A stretch of DNA of 41,091 nt from Bacteroidales bacterium (GTDB lineage: Bacteria; Bacteroidota; Bacteroidia; Bacteroidales; UBA3663), in the NCBI GenBank assembly GCA_017449065.1, contig JAFSKF010000047.1, positions 1-41,091 of the forward strand, in the 5' to 3' direction. Below, piece by piece: positions 1 through 8,044 of the stretch (positions are counted from its first letter, which is position 1; each line of letters starts with the position of its first letter). The notes under the pieces were generated by a model. The model was not told the origin of the DNA. It did not search any database and worked only from the letters and a program-made list of their open reading frames with translations. Made by a program: the position numbers and the translations under genes.

Positions 1-1
1 G

Positions 2-223
2 CAGCTGATCAACTGCCCCTACTTCAACGTGAACCGCGTGGTGGTGCAGGTGGCAGCACAGATTGACTTCAAGGTCGATTCGTTTGTGGTGGTGATGTGT
101 CTTTGGGGCGAAGCCAATATTAACGGCATCAAGGTGCGTCAAGGCGAAACACTGCTGGTGCCCGCCTGCGAGAATGTACTTTACATCTTTGGTAATGCCA
201 CCTTCCTGACAGCATATATTTGA
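2..223 (+). CDS. manA: Mannose-6-phosphate isomerase, C-terminal end (partial)
   Basis: The window opens inside this gene; the last 73 codons are read in frame from base 2 to the TGA at 221-223. The visible part looks like the C-terminal cupin-type beta barrel of class I phosphomannose isomerases: a YFNVNR strand, then DSFVVVMCLWGEANI, a KVRQGETLLVPA turn and a final strand ending in TAYI. The enzyme interconverts mannose-6-phosphate and fructose-6-phosphate in the cytoplasm, feeding GDP-mannose synthesis or mannose use. The zinc-binding catalytic half lies outside the window, so activity cannot be judged. The GTG at 29 is an internal codon rather than a start. Confidence 0.75.
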   Translation, partial: QLINCPYFNVNRVVVQVAAQIDFKVDSFVVVMCLWGEANINGIKVRQGETLLVPACENVLYIFGNATFLTAYI

Positions 224-383
224 ATTCTGTTTACCTTGCTTGTGGTAGTGAAGACGTCCTCTGTCCTTTCCGCAAATTCTGATGCAAATTTACGAAAAGA
301 AGGATTTTTTGTAACTTTAAAAAACATCCTACAACTAAAAAAACATGTATTTGTCGTAAAAACGGTTAAAAAGCAGGAAGTTT

Positions 384-415
384 TTTGGGTGATTCAAATA
401 TAATCTTTATCTTTG
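384..415 (+). promoter_or_regulatory. Bacteroides-type promoter of the 498-3716 operon
   Basis: A -7 box TATCTTTG lies at 408-415 and a TTTG -33 box at 384-387, 20 nt apart, matching the Bacteroidetes primary sigma consensus. The predicted start near 422 leaves a leader of about 75 nt before the ATG at 498. The rest of 224-497 is AT-rich with nothing else recognisable. Confidence 0.7.
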
Positions 416-497
416 CGCGGTTAAACAAAAACGGATAAACGCTGTGTTTATCAGGATCACAAACTTATCAAAACTTCATACAAACCGTTGCTAAATT

Positions 498-1490
498 ATG
501 AAAAAGACTCTTCTCTCTTGCGTCATCCTACTGAGCTGCGCCACGATGGGCACTGCTATCGACAACAATACCGTCGAGATTGTTTATAACGGAACAACTG
601 CCACCGTCACGGTTGCCAGCAATATTTCCAAATATATTACCGTCAATTCGGGCACTTCGTCGCACGTAAGCATTACGCAAAGCGCCGACTTTGCCGGCAT
701 CAACCCTACCACCACCAACACCGATGGGGAGATTTATTATGCACTGAAAGGAACATCGACCGACGGAGAGTTCTATCTGGAAGGTGCCTACAAGTGTGAG
801 GTGGACCTGAACGGACTCACCCTGACCAATCCATCAGGTCCGGCGCTGAACATCCAGAACGGCAAGCGCGTGGCCATCAGCGCCAAGAAAAGCACCACCA
901 ACACGCTGAGCGATGGTGCCAACGAGACCTATAAGGGCTGCATCCACGTGAAAGGCCACACCAAACTGAAAGGCAAAGGCACGCTGAACGTGACAGGAAA
1001 TTCAGCTCACGCCATCTACAGCAAGGAATATCTGGAAATCAAGAATATCACCCTGAACGTGAAGGCCGCCCAGAAAGACGGCATCCACTGTAAGGAATAT
1101 TTCCTGCTGGAGAGCGGAACGGTATCTATCAGCGGCGTCGGTGACGACGGCATCCAGTGCGAACTGGATGGCACCACCTCGACGGGCACCACCACCGATC
1201 ATGAGGATGAGGACAGCGGCAACTTCTATATGGAGGACGGAACGCTGACCATCAGCAGCTACGGCGGAAAAGCCATCAAGGTGGCAGGCACTATTACCTA
1301 TAGTGGCGGCAAGCAGAACTTCAATACCGCAGACACGGAAATCAATGCCACCGACATCGCCCAGGTGCAGAACCCGGACGAAGAGGTGAAGTTCTACAAC
1401 CTGTTGGGACAGCAGGTTGACAAGAATCAGATGGCAGGAATCTACATCGCCAAAGGACGCAACAGCATCCGGAAAATACTGGCTCAATAA
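498..1490 (+). CDS. Secreted Cthe_2159-like carbohydrate-binding beta-helix protein
   Basis: This 330-residue protein starts with a signal peptide (MKKTLLSCVILLSCATMG). Its core, roughly residues 60-290, repeats short beta-helix turns such as GCIHVKGHTKLKGKGTLNV, AIYSKEYLEIKN, GIHCKEYFLLESGTVSI and DDGIQCE. This resembles the Cthe_2159 (DUF4353) family, whose founding member binds polygalacturonate and cellulose. The C-terminus (FYNLLGQQV...MAGIYIAKG) looks like the short conserved tail of many Bacteroidetes secreted proteins, similar to a type A sorting tail. The gene leads a tight operon with a VTC-domain protein 21 nt downstream. A structural or adhesive surface role fits; a catalytic role is possible but no active site is visible. 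Confidence 0.75.
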   Translation: MKKTLLSCVILLSCATMGTAIDNNTVEIVYNGTTATVTVASNISKYITVNSGTSSHVSITQSADFAGINPTTTNTDGEIYYALKGTSTDGEFYLEGAYKCEVDLNGLTLTNPSGPALNIQNGKRVAISAKKSTTNTLSDGANETYKGCIHVKGHTKLKGKGTLNVTGNSAHAIYSKEYLEIKNITLNVKAAQKDGIHCKEYFLLESGTVSISGVGDDGIQCELDGTTSTGTTTDHEDEDSGNFYMEDGTLTISSYGGKAIKVAGTITYSGGKQNFNTADTEINATDIAQVQNPDEEVKFYNLLGQQVDKNQMAGIYIAKGRNSIRKILAQ

Positions 1491-1511
1491 ATCCACGAGG
1501 AAATCCCCGCT

Positions 1512-2276
1512 ATGGCTATCACTACCTCCGAACTGCTGACAGGCTTTGCTCCAATCTCGCTGGAACAGATGAGCGGCGTGAAGCTGATGAATCGCACCGA
1601 CACCAAGTTTGTGACGAACACGGAGAAGCTGAACGAGTTGCTGCAACTCGCTCAGCAGGATTATTTCGTGCAGGAGATTGAAGGGTTGCGCAATATGGAG
1701 TACGACACCACCTACTTCGACACGATGCTCTTCGATATGTACAACCAGCACCAGTGGGGCCACACCAACCGACAAAAACTGCGCTTCCGCACCTACGTAA
1801 GTTCGAACTTGCAGTTTATGGAGGTGAAAACCAAAAACAATCACGGACGCACCAAGAAAAAGCGTATGGAGGTGACCGACATGAATGTGCTTGACGAGGA
1901 GAAACTGGCTTTTCTGACCAAGCATCTGCGCTACGATGCCTCTACCCTACGTCCGGTCATCAACAACCACTTCAGCCGTATCACGTTGGTGAATCGCGCC
2001 AAAACGGAACGCCTCACCATCGACAGCAGCCTGCGGTTCAACAACCTCATTAGCGGGCAAACCCGCGATATGGGTCCCCTGGTGATCATCGAACTGAAGC
2101 GCGACGGACTGATCTTCTCGCCGGTGCTCGAAATGCTGCGACAGCTGCGTATCCATCCGCATGGGTTCTCGAAATACTGCATGGGATCGGCCATGACGAA
2201 TCCGGAGCTACCGGTCAACCGCTTTAAGCGCAAACTGATTGAAATCGAAAAAATTGTAAATAATAATCCAATCTAA
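1512..2276 (+). CDS. VTC/CYTH-fold polyphosphate polymerase domain protein
   Basis: This 254-residue protein resembles the VTC domain, a triphosphate-tunnel (CYTH-like) fold that in yeast Vtc4 makes polyphosphate. Visible family features are the basic N-terminal strand MNRTDTKFV, the RQKLRFRTY strand, FMEVKTKN followed by GRTKKKRM, and the late acidic strand VIIELKRD. These place the alternating Arg/Lys and Glu residues of the tunnel. There is no signal peptide or membrane span, so it is probably cytoplasmic. The DUF4956 membrane gene starts 11 nt downstream. VTC and DUF4956 proteins are commonly neighbours in bacteria, often with cell-surface genes. The substrate is unknown; polyphosphate synthesis is inferred from the fold only. 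Confidence 0.8.
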   Translation: MAITTSELLTGFAPISLEQMSGVKLMNRTDTKFVTNTEKLNELLQLAQQDYFVQEIEGLRNMEYDTTYFDTMLFDMYNQHQWGHTNRQKLRFRTYVSSNLQFMEVKTKNNHGRTKKKRMEVTDMNVLDEEKLAFLTKHLRYDASTLRPVINNHFSRITLVNRAKTERLTIDSSLRFNNLISGQTRDMGPLVIIELKRDGLIFSPVLEMLRQLRIHPHGFSKYCMGSAMTNPELPVNRFKRKLIEIEKIVNNNPI

Positions 2277-2287
2277 TAATAAACCTT

Positions 2288-2986
2288 ATGGAAAACTTGC
2301 AAGAATGGTTTTCGTCCGACTTTGGCAGCACACTGATCCGTTTCTTTGTGTGCCTGGTGGTCAACTGGTTCATCGTTCAGTTCCTGTATTTCAAGAAAAG
2401 CCATCGCCGTGACTTCTACTTCACGTTCATGATTATTTCGGTGGCTATCTACTTTCTGGTTTATCTGATGATGGGCATGGATCGCGGCAAAGCCACCATG
2501 GGCGTAGGTCTCGGTCTGTTCGGTATCTTTGGCATTATGCGCTATCGTACCGACACCATGCCAGTGCGCGAAATGACTTACCTGTTTGTGGTTGTCTGCC
2601 TTTCGGTGGTGCATGCCATGTCTTCAACCACCGGTGTGGATGATGGCGGAGTTATGACCGGCACGCCGCTGGTCGAACTTCTTGTTATCGACCTGATCAC
2701 TATTGCTGTTATTGTCATCTTCGAGCAAATGCTGAAGGTGGAATGCACGAAGCTGATTCAATACGACCGCATTGAACTGGTGAAACCGGAAAAACGCGAC
2801 GAGCTGATTGCCGATCTGGAGCAGCGTCTCGGACTGAAGATTACGGACGTGCAAGTGGGCGGCATCGACTTCCTGCGCGATATGGCGGTGCTGAAAATCA
2901 CTTACCAGGATGATCGCAAGGGCAAAGGGAACAACGACATCAACCATCAGGTAAAAATAAAAAAATCACAGTATGCAGACCTTTAA
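2288..2986 (+). CDS. DUF4956 family membrane protein
   Basis: This 232-residue protein has about five hydrophobic segments (roughly residues 15-34, 43-62, 70-86, 96-112 and 128-147) followed by a soluble domain of about 80 residues. The central GLGLFGIFGIMRYRTDTMPVRE stretch, with its RYRT motif just after a membrane span, is the most family-like part of this DUF4956 protein. The function is unknown; its place directly after the VTC-domain gene suggests a membrane partner of that enzyme. The gene overlaps the following DUF2490 gene by 14 nt, which points to translational coupling. Confidence 0.8.
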   Translation: MENLQEWFSSDFGSTLIRFFVCLVVNWFIVQFLYFKKSHRRDFYFTFMIISVAIYFLVYLMMGMDRGKATMGVGLGLFGIFGIMRYRTDTMPVREMTYLFVVVCLSVVHAMSSTTGVDDGGVMTGTPLVELLVIDLITIAVIVIFEQMLKVECTKLIQYDRIELVKPEKRDELIADLEQRLGLKITDVQVGGIDFLRDMAVLKITYQDDRKGKGNNDINHQVKIKKSQYADL

Positions 2987-3716
2987 GATCTTTTTAGCGG
3001 GAGCTTTTTTCGCTGTCTTGTGCCTCCCGACATTTGCTGAAGGAGATGACTTCGGTATGTGGGGCGAAGTGAATGTCGAGAAGAAAATCAATAAACGCTG
3101 GAGTGCGGATGCCGGTGTGGAATTTCGCAGCCGCAATGACCTCAACACTGCAGACCGCTGGAGTGTGGGCGCCAACATCAACTACAAGATCAACAACTGG
3201 CTGAAGGCCTCTGCCGGCTATTCCTGGCTCGATGACCATCGGCACAAGGTGAACACAAGCGGCAAGAAATATGCCGACTATTGGGGCAGCCGTCACCGTG
3301 TGAACGTATCGCTGACTGGCTCCCAGACCTTCGGTAAACTGACCGTTTCATTGCGCGAACGCTGGCAATACACCTATCGCCCGGAAAAGACTGTCACCCG
3401 CTACTGGACGGAAGCATCCGGGAAGACGGTTGGCGCTGTAGCTGATGAGCACGAATACAGCAGCAAATCTAAAAACGTATGGCGTAACCGCCTGCTGCTG
3501 AAATACAAGGCTAGTTCAATGTGGCGTCCCTACCTCTCTGCTGAAACCAGCTTCTCCAAAGAACTGGAAAAGGTCCGCTATGCTGCAGGCACCGAGATGC
3601 GCCTGAACAAGCAGCATTCTTTTGACCTCAAATACATCTACCAGTCGCTATACAACAACGACGATGATGAAGCTAATCGCCACATCATCGCCGTAGGCTA
3701 CACATTCAAGTTCTAA
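2973..3716 (+). CDS. DUF2490 family outer-membrane beta-barrel protein
   Basis: This 247-residue protein has a signal peptide ending near LPTFA. The mature part alternates amphipathic strands (VNVEKKINKRWSADAGVEF, NYKINNWLKASAGYSW, LTVSLRERWQYTYRP) and ends in an aromatic-terminated strand (HIIAVGYTFKF). That is the pattern of an outer-membrane barrel, and it fits DUF2490, a Bacteroidetes family of unknown function. The start overlaps the end of the DUF4956 gene. The stop is only 2 nt from the end of the convergent HD-domain gene. It closes the operon that begins at 498, linking an outer-membrane component to the inner-membrane and cytoplasmic proteins upstream. Confidence 0.75.
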   Translation: MQTFKIFLAGAFFAVLCLPTFAEGDDFGMWGEVNVEKKINKRWSADAGVEFRSRNDLNTADRWSVGANINYKINNWLKASAGYSWLDDHRHKVNTSGKKYADYWGSRHRVNVSLTGSQTFGKLTVSLRERWQYTYRPEKTVTRYWTEASGKTVGAVADEHEYSSKSKNVWRNRLLLKYKASSMWRPYLSAETSFSKELEKVRYAAGTEMRLNKQHSFDLKYIYQSLYNNDDDEANRHIIAVGYTFKF

Positions 3717-3718
3717 GA

Positions 3719-4270
3719 TCAGTAATCGAACAGCTCCGTCAGCCAATCGACAAACACGCGGCGGGAACCGGGATATTTCTGAGCATCTTTCAGATCGGCA
3801 ATAATCAGCGCCTTTCGCAACGGATGACGGAGTGCTTCCCAAGGAGTGGGCATATTCTGATGATAGCGGATGGCCCGATACTCTTCGTCGGTAAGCTGCA
3901 AACCGCAACTGCTCAGGATGATGGTTGAACGTCTGCCGTGTCCGCCAATGCCTAACCAATGCGGATGGTAGGCAGAACAGATATCGTGCAGCAGAGCACT
4001 GACGATAATCGAGTCGCGAGGCTGATCCGGACAACTCTTTACCATACGCTGATAGACTCCCAGGCTGTGTTTCGCAACACCGCCCACGAAGACGTGATGC
4101 ACGTTGCATTGTGCTGTGAAGAAATTACTCTCTTGCAGCATTTTTATGACCGTATCCATACCGGGACGATGGACACTTTCGAGCAATGCAAGGATGGTGT
4201 CTTTAACGCTTTCACGCCTTGGAGCAGAAAGAGTTGCGGCATCGGTTTGTGTTTTCTTTTGAGCAGCCAT
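3719..4270 (-). CDS. HD-domain protein, putative metal-dependent phosphohydrolase
   Basis: This 183-residue cytoplasmic protein carries HD-superfamily motifs: an early His (GGVAKHSLGVYQ), the His-Asp pair in ALLHDIC, and later His residues in GGHGRRST and IRYHQN that could complete the metal site. HD proteins usually hydrolyse phosphate esters or nucleotides; the substrate here is unknown. The first 20 residues are polar and probably disordered. A Bacteroides-like -7 box on the minus strand (TACTTTTG, 4307-4314) precedes it. It is a single-gene unit converging on the DUF2490 gene. Confidence 0.75.
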   Translation of the reverse strand: MAAQKKTQTDAATLSAPRRESVKDTILALLESVHRPGMDTVIKMLQESNFFTAQCNVHHVFVGGVAKHSLGVYQRMVKSCPDQPRDSIIVSALLHDICSAYHPHWLGIGGHGRRSTIILSSCGLQLTDEEYRAIRYHQNMPTPWEALRHPLRKALIIADLKDAQKYPGSRRVFVDWLTELFDY

Positions 4271-4306
4271 GAGGGTATTCGTTTTTCCAGGTTATTACTA
4301 TCTGTG

Positions 4307-4314
4307 CAAAAGTA
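4307..4314 (-). promoter_or_regulatory. Possible -7 box for the HD-domain gene
   Basis: Read on the minus strand this is TACTTTTG, which fits TAnnTTTG, 37-44 nt before the ATG. No TTTG -33 box is visible at the expected distance, so the call is weak. Confidence 0.35.
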
Positions 4315-4472
4315 ATCATTTTTTCGCTATTTATCCGTTTTTTTCTTTTTATGTCTGTCGTTTTGTGCGAATTTTAACTGACAGAAAAGACAACTTGTTA
4401 TGTAAATCTTGCATTTTTCAGATTATTTATAAAAAATTCGGAGTAAGTGTTGCCTTATTGTCCGATTTTTCG

Positions 4473-4480
4473 TATCTTTG
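4473..4480 (+). promoter_or_regulatory. Promoter -7 box for the esterase-MFS-MgtC operon
   Basis: TATCTTTG is a full match to the Bacteroidetes -7 element; only a weak GTTG lies near the -33 position (4449-4452). The transcript would have a leader of about 140 nt before the ATG at 4627. Confidence 0.55.
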
Positions 4481-4626
4481 CACCCAAATTTAAACCCAAC
4501 TATTGCAATTCCTCAGAATACAATCCTTAAACCCTGCCTTTTCATTCAGCCGGATGAACAGAGCCATCTTGATTGAGCTATTTCATGACGAGAAAAGGAG
4601 GAATGAAATTCAACACCAATAAGGAT

Positions 4627-6369
4627 ATGAAAAAACTACTGACACTGTTCGGTCTCTTTTATGCCCTTTGTGCATTTGCTTTCGAACGTGAAACCATTTG
4701 GCCTAAGGGCAAAATGCCGGATGCGCAAGATCATCAGATTGCCGCGATGACTGACGAGACTTCGCGTTCGGACTTCAAACCCAAAAAGCATCGTGTGGCC
4801 TACCTGGAGTGGTTCGATGCTCCCGCTGATTCGCTTCGCAACGGCACCTGCATGATTCTCATCAGCGGCGGTTCGTATATGAACTGCTGCGATGTCGGAC
4901 TCATTCGCCGTTGGCGCGAACAACTGACTGCCGTGGGTGTTCAATGTGTCAATTTCGTGTATCGCACACCTCGTCCGGTGGGACTGCCGATCTACCAGAC
5001 TGCCTGGGAAGACGGACAGCGTGCCGTCCGCATGGTGCGCAGCGAGGCCCAAAAACGCGGATTCGATCCGGAAAGAATCGGTGTGGTTTCGATGTCGGCA
5101 GGCTCGCATCTGGCACTGTTGCTGGCTACCAGCTCGCAAACGGCGGCTTACCAGCCTATCGACAAACTTGATACCGTCCCTTGCCACATCAATCTGGCGA
5201 TTGTCAACGCCCCCGCCTACGTTACTACAGACGCTGAAAAAGGCACCCCTTCCATCCGTCAGGGTTATGGTGTGGATGTGCAACTGAGCAAAGTGTTCAA
5301 GTTCGATGAGAAAACCTGCCCGATGAGTCTGCATCACGGCGGCAACGACATCTATTCTCCTAACGGTTCTACGCTGGTGTACCGTCAGCTGCGACGCATG
5401 CAAGTCCCTGCTGAACTGCATCTGTATCCGGGCAAGGGACACGGTGCATTTGGCTTCGAACGCGGCATTGAGTTCATGCGTCAAATGGGATATCTGGAAG
5501 AGATTCAACCGGAAGTGAGCCTCATGGACCGTTTTGCTTCCGACGAAGATCGCAATCGTCTCCTGACGCAGGATGTCTGGCCGGAAGGCAAGATGCCGGA
5601 TGCTGATTCTGCCCAGTGTACACCTTATTTGGAGTGGCATTTCCCCAAAGAACTGAAAACACGTGCCATTCAGATTATCTATTCCGGAGGAGCCTACGAC
5701 CGCAACAAGCCTGACGACTTCGAGGTGGCTCCTGCACGACGCTATCTGAATGCGAAAGGCATGACGGTCGTTACACTGAAATATCGTACCCCTCGTCCTT
5801 CGAAAGCTTCCGGCCTGACCAAATTCACAACGGCTTGGGAAGACTTGCAGCGTGCAGTCCGTCTGGTGCGCAGTCAGGCAACGCAACTCGGGCTCGATCC
5901 GAACAGCATCGGCATCATGGGCAGCTCTGCAGGCGGACACCTCACATTGATGGGTGTCACCTCTTCGAAGCACCAGGCATATCTGCCTATTGATTCCATC
6001 GACAAAGTCTCGTGCAAAGTACAATGGGGCATCAGTGTCTATCCCGCTTATGCGCTGACCGACGGTCTGAACGGAGGCAACGCCGCCGGTGGCAATGAAG
6101 ACAGTGCCGTGCTGGCACCCGAATTCTCCTTCGACCTGAATACGTCATCCATGCTGTTTATGCACGGCGATGCCGACAAGTATGCTGCCATGAATTCCGT
6201 GAAAGCCTGGGAGAAAATGCGCAGCATGGGCATACAATGCGAACTCCATACGTTGGCAACCCGCAACCATTGCTTCCAGCGCACAGCCTCACCCGGCACG
6301 GGAAGCTACACGTACCTCGACCGTATCTGGGAGTATCTTACCTATCTGAAGAAAACTGATATTAAATAA
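4627..6369 (+). CDS. Secreted tandem alpha/beta-hydrolase (two esterase-like domains)
   Basis: This 580-residue protein starts at the ATG giving the signal peptide MKKLLTLFGLFYALCAFA; upstream in-frame TTG 4573 and ATG 4603 would only add a polar extension. It holds two homologous esterase/lipase domains (about 20-300 and 310-575), each opening with a WP-GKMPDA motif and containing a YRTPRP segment. Domain 1 has SMSAG (Ser157), Asp241 and His272; domain 2 has GSSAG (Ser434), Asp515 or Asp517 and His548. The oxyanion-type GGSY and GGAY motifs occur at 81-84 and 354-357. Related proteins deacetylate plant polysaccharides, but the substrate here is unproven. The first nucleophile elbow has Ser where Gly is usual. 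Confidence 0.75.
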   Translation: MKKLLTLFGLFYALCAFAFERETIWPKGKMPDAQDHQIAAMTDETSRSDFKPKKHRVAYLEWFDAPADSLRNGTCMILISGGSYMNCCDVGLIRRWREQLTAVGVQCVNFVYRTPRPVGLPIYQTAWEDGQRAVRMVRSEAQKRGFDPERIGVVSMSAGSHLALLLATSSQTAAYQPIDKLDTVPCHINLAIVNAPAYVTTDAEKGTPSIRQGYGVDVQLSKVFKFDEKTCPMSLHHGGNDIYSPNGSTLVYRQLRRMQVPAELHLYPGKGHGAFGFERGIEFMRQMGYLEEIQPEVSLMDRFASDEDRNRLLTQDVWPEGKMPDADSAQCTPYLEWHFPKELKTRAIQIIYSGGAYDRNKPDDFEVAPARRYLNAKGMTVVTLKYRTPRPSKASGLTKFTTAWEDLQRAVRLVRSQATQLGLDPNSIGIMGSSAGGHLTLMGVTSSKHQAYLPIDSIDKVSCKVQWGISVYPAYALTDGLNGGNAAGGNEDSAVLAPEFSFDLNTSSMLFMHGDADKYAAMNSVKAWEKMRSMGIQCELHTLATRNHCFQRTASPGTGSYTYLDRIWEYLTYLKKTDIK

Positions 6370-6398
6370 TTTGCTATTTTTCTTAATCATCAACAAAA

Positions 6399-7580
6399 AT
6401 GGATTTGGAGAACAAATGGATAAGGGGAGCCATTCCCGCCCTGTTTATCCACTGTTGCATCGGAAGTGTTTATTGCTGGTCGCTCCTGAAAGATGAAATT
6501 GCCCAGCAGATGGGAACTTCCACATCAAGTATCGAGATTGCTTTCTCGTTGGCTATCTTTTTCCTGGGCATGAGTGCCGCATTCGGAGGCAGATTCATCG
6601 AGAAGAATGTCAAATTCGCCTCGTTCCTCTCCTGCCTTTTCTTCACTTCAGGACTTGTAGGCAGCATTTGGGCCATTGACATGAAAAGCGAAATCCTGCT
6701 GTTCCTGTTCTATGGCTGTGTGATGGGTATCGGATTAGGGTTAGGCTACCTCTCTCCCGTCAAAACACTGATGCTTTGGTTCAGCGAACACAAAGGATTG
6801 GCTACGGGCATTGCCATCAGCGGCTTCGGTCTGTCGAAGGCCTTGTTTTCGCCTTTCATTGTATGGTGCAATGCAGCCTGTGGCGTAAAAGATACGTTGC
6901 TCTTCATGGCACTCATCAGCACGCTGTTTATGATAACGGCGGTGGTTCTGATTCACAAGCCCCTCGGATGGGAAGAAGGCAAAGAGAAGTTCACTTTCAC
7001 CGGCGCCCTGAGAATCATTCTCGACCCGACTTACCTGAAGATCTGGTTTATTTTCTACCTCAACATCACTTGCGGTCTGGCTCTCATTGCCTATGAGAAA
7101 AGCCTGGGTGTCTGGTCGGGCATTACGTTCTTAGGCCTGCTTTCGTCACTCACCGCCATTTTCAACACCGTGGGACGATTCGGATATTCAACAGCCTCCG
7201 ACTGGTACAAGGACAAATCCAAAATCTATCGCATCATCTTCTTGTCTTCAGTCATTGCCGTTGGTTGCAATATCGCTTTACAGAACTGGCTCTTAGTGGT
7301 TGTCATGCTTTGTGTAATCAATGCCGGCTATGGCGGCGGCTTCTCCACTTTGCCGACCCTGCTGCAAAGCAAATTCGGCATGAAGCGAATCAGTATGATT
7401 CATGGGTTTGCATTGAGTGCTTGGGCGTGGGCCGGTCTTTCGGGCAACCAGTTGTCCAACCTCATTCTGAATCGTCTGAACTATTCTTTCGGTGTGCTGT
7501 TTGCCGTAATCACCATTCTCTACGCCATAGCCTTCCTCATCACCGTTTCGATTAAGAACGATCATGTAGCAGAATCATAA
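6399..7580 (+). CDS. MFS transporter, OFA-like (oxalate/formate antiporter-type) family
   Basis: This 393-residue protein has about twelve hydrophobic segments. Its first helix (ALFIHCCIGSVYCWSLL) and the family-like segment GCVMGIGLGLGYLSPVKT followed by WFSEHKGLATGIAISGFG resemble the OFA branch of the major facilitator superfamily, which contains oxalate/formate exchangers and other monocarboxylate carriers. It lies 29 nt after the esterase gene and 5 nt before the MgtC gene, so it is probably co-transcribed with both. The pyruvate formate-lyase genes converge on this operon, making a formate or short organic acid substrate plausible, but substrates in this family cannot be read from sequence. 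Confidence 0.75.
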   Translation: MDLENKWIRGAIPALFIHCCIGSVYCWSLLKDEIAQQMGTSTSSIEIAFSLAIFFLGMSAAFGGRFIEKNVKFASFLSCLFFTSGLVGSIWAIDMKSEILLFLFYGCVMGIGLGLGYLSPVKTLMLWFSEHKGLATGIAISGFGLSKALFSPFIVWCNAACGVKDTLLFMALISTLFMITAVVLIHKPLGWEEGKEKFTFTGALRIILDPTYLKIWFIFYLNITCGLALIAYEKSLGVWSGITFLGLLSSLTAIFNTVGRFGYSTASDWYKDKSKIYRIIFLSSVIAVGCNIALQNWLLVVVMLCVINAGYGGGFSTLPTLLQSKFGMKRISMIHGFALSAWAWAGLSGNQLSNLILNRLNYSFGVLFAVITILYAIAFLITVSIKNDHVAES

Positions 7581-7585
7581 AAAAC

Positions 7586-8038
7586 ATGGAACAGGAATTA
7601 GAGCTTGCTCTCCGAATTATTTTTGCAGCCCTCCTGGGTGGTCTGGTCGGATTGGAACGCGAATACCGATCCAAGGACGTAGGCTTTCGCACCCACTTCT
7701 TAGTGGCATTAGGGTCTGCGCTGTTTATGGTGGTTTCTGCCTACGGATTCGAAGGGATGCTGACAACTGCAGAGCATCGCTGGGACGTCAGTCGAATCGC
7801 AGCACAGGTGGTTAGCGGAATCGGTTTTATCGGTGCCGGCACCATTATCTTCCGCAAATCAGAGAATGTGGTCAGCGGACTGACTACGGCAGCAGGTCTT
7901 TGGGTGACGGCAGCTATCGGTTTGGCGTGTGGCGGCGGCATGTACTTGCTCTCCACCGTATCTACCCTGCTTGTCTTGGCTGGTCTGGAAGGTTTTAATT
8001 TCCTGTTGGACAAGTTCGACAAGCATCGCAAGAAATAG
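7586..8038 (+). CDS. MgtC/SapB family membrane protein
   Basis: This 150-residue protein matches the membrane domain of MgtC/SapB proteins: an opening helix RIIFAALLGGLVGLEREYR, then GFRTHFLVALGSALFMVVS, and the conserved VSGIGFIGAGTI followed by GLTTAAGLWVTAAIGLACG. About four membrane spans are visible. It lacks the extra C-terminal ACT-like domain of Salmonella MgtC. MgtC relatives are tied to low-magnesium growth and modulation of ATP synthase, but small family members have no settled role. It is the last gene of the operon begun at 4627. Confidence 0.85.
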   Translation: MEQELELALRIIFAALLGGLVGLEREYRSKDVGFRTHFLVALGSALFMVVSAYGFEGMLTTAEHRWDVSRIAAQVVSGIGFIGAGTIIFRKSENVVSGLTTAAGLWVTAAIGLACGGGMYLLSTVSTLLVLAGLEGFNFLLDKFDKHRKK

Positions 8039-8044
8039 AATAAT

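Noticed and set aside
4636..6024. Long minus-strand open frame (462 codons) opposite the esterase gene
   Set aside because: It lies wholly antisense to a gene with clear motifs, and its translation (His/Arg/Cys-rich) shows no recognisable domain.
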